From the NCBI GenBank assembly GCA_023375675.1, contig JALQBC010000018.1, positions 310,001 to 374,000 of the forward strand: a stretch of 64,000 bases of DNA. Reading direction: 5' to 3'. This DNA comes from Cytospora piceicola. Lineage: Eukaryota; Ascomycota; Sordariomycetes; Diaporthales; Cytosporaceae. Position 1 is the stretch's first letter. Each line of letters starts with the position of its first letter. The position numbers and the translations under genes were made by a program. This document shows, in pieces, positions 1 to 9,734 of this stretch. The notes below the pieces were generated by a model. That model ran no database searches. It was not told the DNA's origin and saw only the letters and a program-made list of their open reading frames with translations.

Positions 1-3000
1 TCCAGAGCTCTCTGGGATGCGACGCGTTCTGGCGCCGGCTGAGGTCTCCAAAAGGTTGGCAGAATTTCCGGCCGCCCTGTTGCAACCCTTGGAACAGCTC
101 CAGACCCCTGCAAACCCTGACGGCACTTGGGTTGCTGGGCAGAGCTTACCTACTTTACCTACTGTACCTAGGTAGTTCCAGGTAGGTTGGCCTGTGCTTA
201 GGTACCTAGTACGAGCACTTCATTATTTGGAGTACGGTAGGTCGAAGAAGACAATGAACAAGCTTTGGAAGCCCGTATTATCCATCTCTGAAATACCCTT
301 ACGATCCAATGACCATACTATATATATAAGTCTGTGTCTTTGGACCCTAGGAAAACCTCGAGCGATGACAGAACCTCAGGCCTGACTTGAACTTATACGT
401 CGTGGCCTTGACCGTATTGCCTCACCTCGAGCACTTTTCACTGCATTCGGAGCAACATGATATGCTCGTTATATTCTGGAAAGACACGGGGTCTTGACAG
501 GCGGTTCTCTATCCATCCTCAGTACCATTGGACCCAAGTCGTCCATCACGTCTCAAGTCACGTCACGTCACGTCACTTCGCATTGCATCGCATCGCATCG
601 CATCATATCCCGTCAGATGCTCACTCAGCAGCTGACAGGAAGTAGTGTGTCCATAACTTCATGGGAGGCCTTCATTGCAGAAGCTCCGACATCCCTCAAA
701 CGTACGGCGTCAGTCTATCTTGCAACAGTCCTCTAAGAGGCAAAGAATACCGGGCTATGGGGAATAGCTTAGGCGTTTTGTGAGTTGCGTTATGATTATG
801 GAAGATCAGAAAAAAACCAAGTGGGAAAAACGTTTGCAATTTTTCATGTCCTCGCACAGCTTGTGAGCACAGACCACCACTCCGGCCACTCCGATTTCCC
901 CGGCCCGGGCGATAGGGCATTTGATCTGAATGTTGTTATCCATCATCTCTGACGACAGATAGGTATACAGGAGCTTTGAAAGAGACACACGGTCAGAGAG
1001 TGCCTTCTCTCTTTCAGCGCCACATCCTGACGGAGCAGCCATGGTTACCAGGACATGAGCTTGTGCCCAGTCCCATTAACAAGCAATCAGTCAGACATCG
1101 CATGTTGCTGCTCGTCCTGACTTGATCCTGATAATACGCCTCACCACTGTCTTCTGCCTCCTTGTTCTTCCAACCTTTTCAACCCCTTTCTACGCTTACA
1201 AGGTTACAAGCAGCATTCTATACACGATGTGTAATGTACCACTGCGCGCCCTGGGAAGGGTTGGTTTTCAGCATACGCGGGTGACACCTGGGATCTCAGG
1301 TGTAGATTTCACGACCAGCTGAAGCCAATAGGGCCGGAGCAGCGGGTGGTTCCTTGATACTGCTGGAAAACACCGCTGTTTCTATTGGGCATTTGTTGCG
1401 AGTGAGTGGCGAATTACATCGTCTTATGTGCGAGGCTGCATTGATGTGTCACCTCAGCCTTCCGGGGCCTACCACCAGAGCACAGTTGTAGTGACCAGCC
1501 CACTTGTCGAGCAGAGCCTCATGCTTGCTCGATGTTGAAAAGGCCTATTTGTTCGGTCTTGATCGCACCTGTCCCCTGTGAATGGAAAATCATCATCACT
1601 CGTGTAGATGCAACGTGGCATGCATGCACAGATGTCCCCAGTCCAGGGTCACCGTCGACCAACGATATTGATCAGTCGCAGTGGCTAGCCACGTTTGAGA
1701 TTCGGTGGGGAAGAAAGACATGAGCCTCACTCTCTGGAAAGCAGAAAGATGGTCCCCCATCAGCCTCAAGGATCGACACGTCCGAATGGCCCCAGTCCGC
1801 GAGACGTCTGAGAGACACCGGAAGCGACAATGCGGTGCGAGAGAAGCCGAGGCCTGTCCGCAGTGGCACTGCTTAGAACATACTGGCTAAAACGTAGGAA
1901 CACGGCACGCGGTGAGGAAGAAGTGACAGACGAGAAGGACCAAGGGATACTATCCTGCTTTGGAGATGGCAAAGATACCTTTGCCTGACCCTACTTCAAG
2001 AAAGCCCCGGTTGAAAAACCAAGACTGTTGTTACCATAAGCTGAGGAGGGTTCGCGATGTTGAACAGCACTCATACCAATGTCGACGGTTGCCTTATACT
2101 GCCCGGTATGCCTTGCAACCCACATAATCCACAAGGTTTCCAGGCTTGTCGTAGACCGGTTCGACAGTAGTATCTCCAAAGTATTGACGAACAAAGCTGA
2201 GCCAGTGTTATGTGTCGTACCACTTGACCGGAAACCACGGCACATGGTCGCGGGCAGCTTGAGGTTTCCAAGCCCTTCGAGCTGATGACGGCCAACAACA
2301 GTCACGACCGTGGCCGTGATGGGCACTGCATCGGGATAAAGGGGTTTGTCGACCTGGGTCGAGAGGCAGTGGCTGCCACACGTGTGGGCATTCCTCAACC
2401 ATATTGGGCAGATTTGTTAACGTGGAGGAGACGGGAAGAAGTCATGTTGGTTTTGCAGACGAGCTGAAAGGTCATTATACCGTAGTAGTGCGTGTGCCAC
2501 GAGGTGCCGGGGAGCAATCGGACTGGATCACAGGTTAAGACATAAAGGTCACACGAAAGTCACACAGCCGCTCGTGTGTGTGTGTTTGTGTGTGCCATCA
2601 TTAGCCTGATGCAGGGTCCTGCGGGACCGGATACACTACCAGTACCACATTAGACGTTGCTGCTGTGAAGGAAGAAGCGAAACACGGATACGTCACATGC
2701 TTCGAATCTTCAAGGCCATTCCAACCAGGCGACCTAGGTACCTGGGTAGGTATTACTGAGGGTGTACCCATGTACTGTACTGTTATAGGACGTACCTACT
2801 TAGGTACTTAAGTATGTAACGCCCCATCCAGAGAACATATATTCAAATACATAAATGACCCCAGGGAATGTATTGTTGGAAGTTTTTGAGTTCTGGTCTG
2901 CCACTTTGCATCATGCATCGGTTCTTGAGCTGAAATATTCTGCTAAAGAAAAATATTATATTATATGTGACAGACATCTTGTACCTTCCCGGGCATCATT

Positions 3001-3383
3001 GAACCGCGGTACCTTTTCCCTTTTTCCTTTTTTTTTTCTTAGCACGGGGCGCCTGTGACGTATCGTCCTATCGATTTGTACACACGAATCCCGGCATACT
3101 GTACAATACCGTACCTAACTAAGCCTTCAGGCCTTCTAGAACAGCGGATCCCATCGCCAGTTGTCTCGCTCGACACCACGGAAAAACCAAGGGAGTAGAG
3201 AGAGAGATAAAAAAAAACCCAAGCCAAACCCGTCATCTATAGAGGCCCAACCCGGCATCATCTTATTTCTATATCTCGAGCAATGTCTCTCCCTGCATCA
3301 CCATAAGAATCCCACCCTTCTCCCTGATCGCATTTCCCTTCCCCCCCCCCCTCGGCCGAGTCGCACAACCATCGATTTTTGCG
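1..3383. other. Intergenic region left of PPN1, no gene supported
   Basis: Only short overlapping reading frames occur here and none resembles a protein family. Visible structure: TACCTAGGTA palindromes near 165-174 and 2739-2760, short tandem runs of CACGT (557-576) and GCATC (585-604), and a TG-rich tract (about 2572-2594). The last 200 bases before the PPN1 start are pyrimidine-rich with a poly-C run (about 3341-3352), which fits a fungal 5' leader. Confidence 0.6.
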
Positions 3384-5746
3384 ATGGCGGCCAGCGTATT
3401 CGTGCTTGCGGCAGCCCTGTCGCAGCTGTGCCATGGCGTCATGTCTGCACCCGCCCCTGACCAGCAACCACTATCGCTACACGGCACACCACCCTCACCT
3501 GCGCCAGCAACACCGCAGAAGACACAGGCGAGGAAGCTGCATGGACGGTTCCTGCATGTCACCGGTGAGTTCGGTGCAACACCGTTCCCTCGTCCCCCTT
3601 TTAACCAACCCGCCCGATCCCCCCGGGCCGAACGGTGTCCAACGGGACGAGACTCACGGCAATAAATGGGAAACTGACTGTTCATGGCCGGCCTTTAGAT
3701 TTCCACCCCGACGAATTCTACAAAGTCCACTCTTCCACGGCGGCAGACCGTGCCTGTCATAGCGGCTCAGGCCCGGCCGGTACCTTTGGCGCCGAGACGT
3801 CCGATTGCGATGCACCCCTTTCACTCGTTGATGCGACCTTCGACTGGATAATCGACTCTGGCCTCCGCGATGAGATCGACTTTGTCATATGGACAGGCGA
3901 CAGTGCACGGCACGACTCCGACGAGGACGTACCGAGATCCTCAAGCCAGGTCCTGGGCACCAACCGCCTGCTGGCGGACAAGTTCGCCGAGACCTTCTCT
4001 GATGGCAAAGGCCTGAGCGTGCCCGTGATACCCACCTTCGGCAACAATGACATCCTCCCACACAACGTGCTCGGTCCCGGGCCAAACAAGTGGCTCTCCA
4101 ACTATGCCGACATATGGCGCAAGTTCATCCCCGAAGAGCAGCACCACGGCTTCGAGTTTGGCGGCTGGTTCTACGTCGAGGTCATTCCACACAAGCTGGC
4201 TGTCTTCAGTCTGAACACCCTCTACTTCTTCGACCGGAATGCAGCCGTAGACGATTGTGCTAGGCCCTCTGAACCGGGCTTCAAGCACATGGAGTGGCTG
4301 AGGATCCAGCTGCAGTACATGCGCGAGAGGGGAATGAAGGCTATCTTGATGGGCCATGTCCCTCCAGCAAGGACGGACAGCAAGACGCTCTGGGATGAGA
4401 CTTGCTGGCAGAAGTATACCCTGTGGCTTCAGCAGTACCGGGATGTTGTCGTCAGCGGTCTCTACGGCCATATGAACATCGACCACTTCTTGCTCCTGGA
4501 CACCAAGGAGGTCAACATCAAATCGGTTGGCATCGCATCCGACGACGAAGCTACCGTGCGCGACCATCTCGACGACGAACTTACAATCCAGTCTGCTACG
4601 GACTACCTGCAGGAACTTCGCGATGGGTGGGCTAGATTGCCGAAGCCAGAGCTTCACAGTGACGATGTCGAGGCCGGGTCCGGAAAGGGCAAGAAAAAGA
4701 AGAAGGGCAAGAAGGATAAGAAGGACCAGAAACTTGGCGGCGAATGGGCCGAGCGATACAATCTGGCTTTTGTCAGCCCGAGCATCGTGCCGAACTACTT
4801 CCCTACGCTCCGCGTTTTCGACTATAACATTACCGGCCTCGAGAACGTAGCAACTTGGGCAGATTACAATACCAAGAAACTGTCTACAATGGACGCATCC
4901 GACGTTGAGTGGGAGGAAACTGCAGCCCCAGAGCTGGAACTGCGCGATCTGCCTGAACTATCTGACGACGAGCTGCCGGACTTTGAGGCCGAGAAGAGTA
5001 CGAAGAAGGGCAAGAAGGACAAGAAGAAGAAGAAGGGGAAGAAGGGGAAGAAGCCCAAGAAGGGCAAGAAGGGCAAGGATCCGAATTTAGTGGTGCCAAA
5101 CCCACCTGCGAAGTCGTCACCACCAGGACCGGCCTACTCACCACAGCCACTGACACTCACCGGCTACAAGCAGTACTTTGCCAATCTCACCCACATCAAC
5201 AACCTCATCGCCAAGCAGACTAGAGACCTCGAGGCCGAGAGGTGGCGTGAGGGCAAGCATGGTGACAAGAAACCGAAGACCAAGCCCAAGCCTCGCAAGT
5301 TCAAGTTCGAGGTCGAGTACAGCACCTACGACGACAAGCTATACAACCTGACCGACTTGACCGTCAAGAGCTTCGTCGACCTGGCGTACCGCATGGGCCA
5401 AACTGCAAGGGCCAAGTCAGCTGGGATCAGACTGCCTGGCGGGGATATCAGCAATGCCCTAGACGACATCGATGTTGATCATGAAGATCTATTAGAGCTG
5501 AGCCAGGATACATCTGTTGTGGATGATGGAGATGATATAGACGACATAGATGAGTCAGGCGAAGACGAAGACGAGTCAGATGATGACGATAGCGTCCAAG
5601 CCGAGAAGAAGAAAGGCAAGAAAGACAAGAAGAAGAAGGATAAAAAGAAGAAGAAGGCGAAGAAGTTCCACAAGACTTGGCTTCATTTCCTCAAGCATGC
5701 CTTCGTCAGCACCCTTGATGACGAGGAACTGAAGAAGTCCTCATAG
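3384..5746 (+). CDS. PPN1: Vacuolar endopolyphosphatase (Ppn1 family)
   Basis: Cleaves long-chain inorganic polyphosphate internally; the family acts in the vacuole. Two exons, 3384-3564 and 3699-5746, with a 134-bp intron (GTGAGT donor, CTGAC branch near 3675, TTTAG acceptor). Product 742 aa. Residues 1-22 form a hydrophobic signal sequence or anchor. The calcineurin-like metallophosphoesterase motifs are intact: DFH at 61-63, created exactly by the splice, GDSARH at 127-132, GNND at 175-178, GHVPP near 279 and GHMN near 317. Without the splice the DxH metal site would be lost, which supports the intron and this start. Three lysine/glycine-rich blocks interrupt or follow the catalytic domain (about residues 386-405, 490-525 and 675-705), alternating with acidic stretches. 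Similar low-complexity insertions are known in filamentous-fungal Ppn1, though these are long. It stands alone, with no operon-like context. Identification is firm. Confidence 0.95.
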
Positions 5747-6529
5747 GCCAACGGATATAGGTCAGCATCTGCATGGACGGTGCATGGAATAGGCGGCGGC
5801 GTTTCTTGGGGCATTGCGATGGGAGTCTGGCTCTGGTTCTTTTGGGTTCACCAACTCGTCCTGAGGGTTGGATGGCCGGCGTTGGATAACTTGTTTTTGA
5901 GGGCTTTTAGATATATGCTCATATACCACACTGCGAATACGATGGAGAATTTAATTTGAAAGAAACAATGTCGGTCCTGTCGATGAGTCCCATGGAGCAA
6001 TGGATGCTGACCTGATCGGGCCAAATGCATCTTATCTCAACTGGAGAGCACAAAAAGGGCTATTCGCCTCGCGAGTTCATGTGCCCCTCCCAGTCTTTCC
6101 TTCGGGACGATGAGAGCCAACTCGCGCTTTGACTTGGCCAAATACGGGTGTTGTTACCGCAGGCCTCGACACTGCTGTCTTGGGACTGTGGTACGAGGCC
6201 GGCACCCATACCACGAGTACCTCGTCTAGTGCATATTTGAGGGACTACTTTACATACCCTAGGGTACGTACCTGGCACCGGGCCTGTATTGAAGGCGACA
6301 TTAATTCTCACTCGAAGTCAGGAAACAGCGTTGCAATGCGAGATACATGTAAGTCGGCCGCGGACTGGATAACACCCACGCCATGGCCAAAAGCGAGCGG
6401 GAGAGGGAACACTTGCGATATAAATTATGTGTTATCAGCATGACTATATATATACCTAAGCATGCATCACCCACAAGCCCGACCGGTTACCACCATTAAT
6501 CCTAGCCGTCTCCAATACTATCGCCAGGA
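5747..6529. other. PPN1 downstream region, no gene
   Basis: Probable 3' UTR of PPN1 followed by intergenic DNA. I see no coding signal or clear repeat. Confidence 0.5.
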
Positions 6530-7030
6530 TCACCCGGCGAGGGTCTCGTATACGCGAGAGCCTTTATCGCTGGGAAGCGCTGCGCCTTGCTTTCGGATCC
6601 TTGAAGTTTGGAAGCTCGTACTTGAGCCCAGTACTTCTTTCGAGTCCCCTTCCGGGTGTACCTGTCTCGCCCTCTCCGTCCTGTCTGTTTGGAGGTAGAG
6701 ATTTTCCCGCGTTTGTTTCTCTGCGCCCTGGCGCGTCGTCGGGGGTTGGGAGGGGGGGGTGCGATCGAACCTCGGAGTGCTTTGTGCTTTTCCTTGAAAT
6801 AAGTTTTCGATACTCTCCTCCTTTTTGGCCCAAAAGCCCTTTATTTCCGTGATGACATTGTCGGGAGAGATCTTGCTGCTGCCCACAGCATACTCCTGGT
6901 GCCCACTTCCGGAGCAGGCTGCTGCCGAAGCAGCGGAGACGGGAAGAATGAACCCAGGACTGGTATATCTGGCGCCGCCAGGCTGTGGGCTCGTAGCAGA
7001 GCCGGCGGGGACTCGCCCGAAGCCGACCTG
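6530..7030 (-). other. Uncertain protein-like reading frame (gene or relic)
   Basis: A 166-codon open stretch on the minus strand ends at 6530 and is bounded upstream by a TAA at 7031-7033. Its N-terminal half has balanced amino-acid composition, including segments such as SGSGHQEYAVGSSKISPDN. The tail is rich in R, Q, T and E. The same frame is open again upstream of the TAA to about 7170, so either an intron ends near 7031 (the sequence TAACAG fits an acceptor) or the frame carries a nonsense mutation. There is no start codon in a good context and I recognise no family. It could be chance, since the antisense strand is also open. Confidence 0.25.
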
Positions 7031-7339
7031 TTACTGTATCGTTGGCATGTTGTCGGTAGAAAAGAACACATGAAGACGCCTGACGACGTTTCGACGTACC
7101 CGAGGGACGCTGGCGAGAGGAGCATGGCCGTGTTGTTGGCTACAACGCTGCAGAATGGTAGCACCGGCCTTCTCTCCGCCTGCTTGTCGAGTCGTATTTG
7201 GACAGTGAGGTCTCGGCTTGTTGTAGCCTATTATTTATAAACGTAATCAGACTTGATATCTACTACCAGTCGAAGAAGGGCAGACGCTATGTCCTGGTAT
7301 GCGGGGAGGGGGGAGAGCCTTGAGAGGTTTTCTTACCTT

Positions 7340-7663
7340 TTAAGAGCTGAAAAGGTACATCCCATCATTGGCTACCGTCTTCCTCTCCGTTCTGACAGCC
7401 ATAACTTGCCAGTCGTCAACCCGGAGCGTGTCCAGGAAGTCTTTGACCATCTCCCGGGTGTTTCTCGACATGGCGTATATGAGTGCATTTGGGCGGCGGG
7501 CTCCTGGGTGCGGGTGAAGATTGACAGTATTGGTCCAAGACTTGTGGAATTGATACCCAAAGTCTGTTTCTCTGCCTTCGAATTCGAGTTACTTCCAATG
7601 ATCCCAGTAGTTCTGGAGATTGGAGGAGGCTTGAGGTTTTGTAAATGCTTCATTTGAGCCTTC
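7340..7663 (-). pseudogene. Possible gene relic interrupted by one stop
   Basis: One minus-strand frame reads as plausible protein for about 107 codons, broken by a single TAA at 7589-7591. Upstream of the stop it contains SNLQNYWDHWK. Downstream it contains GYQFHKSWTNTVNL and then NALIYAMSRNTREMVKDFLD, ending at a TAA at 7340-7342. A GTAACT overlapping the stop could instead be an intron donor. No family is recognised. Together with flanking stretches at 6530-7030 and 8192-8425 on the same strand, it may be one decayed or unannotated multi-exon gene. Confidence 0.3.
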
Positions 7664-8191
7664 TTACTAGGCAATCTGGAAATGAGGATGTGTATATATA
7701 GGGTTATATGTCCGTTGTACTATTCAGCATTCTGCGCCTTCCAGGTGCAATCGGTGTTGATCAATGGCCTGATATGGCAATGCGCTCTCTGTTAACTCTC
7801 TCTGTTCTTTCCTGCTTTCCAGCGTAAATAATGCGCTGCTCGAATGGTGGGGGGGGGGCCCGGGTGCTCGTCTTCGTGGAGCGGCTTGTGATGCATTGTC
7901 GTTGCGTGGCGCCATATTGGGTGCTGGAAACCCGGTCCAGTCGAGGCAGTTTGTGAGCCCCATATGTGCCTGGGTTCTTTACTTGGGTCAGGATGGGATT
8001 GACCTTGTAGGCAAACCCAAGGAGCACGAAGACCGATCGTATACCGCCGCCGCCCCTGATGATCTAGTTTGTAATATTCATGTCAGTACCATATAGGTAC
8101 CTAGGTAGCTAGATAGGTGGCAAGAAGGAGGGAGGTAGTAGAGCTTACATACTCTGGGCTCTCAGTGGGTCAAACGGGTTGGCATATGCTA

Positions 8192-8425
8192 CCGTGAATA
8201 GCATAGGTGCGGGTCGTACCAGAATATGATTCTCTCAGCCATGTAGAAGCCCATGTCGAGCCAGGAGGCACGGTCAAAGGCGGTATCGTCTGTGTCGTTG
8301 CTTTCTCCCTTGTGACAAGTGCAGTCCACGTGAGCTGAGTGAAGCCTGTGAATTGAGACTCACTCCACAAGAGTAAACATCAGGAGGAAGGCCCGCGAGG
8401 CTGTTCAATGTCGTGGTGGTATTCA
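8192..8425 (-). other. Possible exons of an unrecognised gene
   Basis: Minus-strand reading gives a segment ending in SLAGLPPDVYSCG, then a GTGAGT donor at about 8363, a 55-bp candidate intron ending in ACAAG, and a continuation containing DDTAFDRASWLDMGFYMAER up to a TAG at 8189-8191. After that stop another frame (AYANPFDPLRAQS) looks coding-like, implying a further splice or a frameshift. The model rests on composition and splice-like signals only. Confidence 0.22.
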
Positions 8426-9734
8426 AGCAACGCGGACCCGGTCATCTCTCTTACCCAGAACCTTCCCAGCTCCCGCAGCAAAGGGGTCCTGCCGGTAAGG
8501 GTAGCTGGTGGTATCATCGGTGCTGCTGTTGACCCGAGGGCTGAAAATGTCTTGAAAGGTGGCGTCAGATCCAAGAAGTGAAAACAATGTATGATATATA
8601 AGGGAATGTCGGGCTCGAGACGTCAGCAGTGGTTCAGTCGTGTGAATTTGGAGAATCCCTTCACATGAACCAGGCTTGACCAAATCGTCCCTAGTATCAC
8701 TGCGATCAAATGATATATAGGTAACTTTCACCACCTAGCTAGGCGAGCTAAGTGCCATGGTATACTGATGAACTGCTGCTCTGCAGAACACAAATATATT
8801 CAGCGCTGGAGGAGACAAGATATTGCGGATAATGTTGAGATCAACTGGGAAATAACTCCAATAAATAAGCTTCTCCAGATGTCAGCACCACAAATATAGG
8901 CAAGGGACGTGACACTTTGTTTGGGAACACACAGAAGTCAACTGGTGCTATCCGTACCAGACAACTTCTTCTGCACAATCTTGACTCATCATGTTTCCCT
9001 GCACAGGTGACCATCTCCTCGCTCCTTATGTGTTTGGTACCGTCAGAGTGCTCCTACATACGTGTAATGTGTATGCCTCCAATCCTTCATTCACAAACTC
9101 TGTCCAGCAGTATGGTGAAGCACCGCCAGACCGGACAAAGTTGACTGACAAATATCAACGCTGACATGTGAAGTTTGCCCGAGCTGACCATCAAAAACAT
9201 AATAATGTTTGTATGTCTATAGGTTGAACTGGATGCCAACCTGAAGGAGTTAGGTCATATACATATACACAAACATGAACATGTATCGAAGTATCGACTG
9301 GTTTGCCTCTAATTGCCTTGTAATCCAATACACAACACGATTGCAGCTGGCTGTGCCTTGATTGCGCAAACCATAACACCGCATCATACGGTGGTTTGTG
9401 ATGGGTACGGGTTGGCTACATATGTATAAGTAGAACAGAGTCCGCAGATACTGGGTTTGCTCATTCAATTGGGGTGATGGCAATACACACAATCTAGGAG
9501 TACGCACAATACCAGCAGAGGTTGAAGAAAGAGCATTTACGTTGGGGCAGCTATGAATACCCATGTGATGTTTCTCAAGCAGTGTCTATTACAGGATTAT
9601 TATTCTTGCTTTCGGGGTATTTGTCTTCGTGTAAGAGACTTATCGCAAGCCTTCATAATAATGAGCTCAGCCCGTAGCTCCCTTCATCCAGGTAGCCATG
9701 CGGAGAACCGGACCCTGCCGTCCCAAAACATTGA

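Noticed and set aside
3941..4657. 238-codon minus-strand frame
   Set aside because: Lies antisense to the catalytic domain of PPN1, which has all metallophosphoesterase motifs intact.
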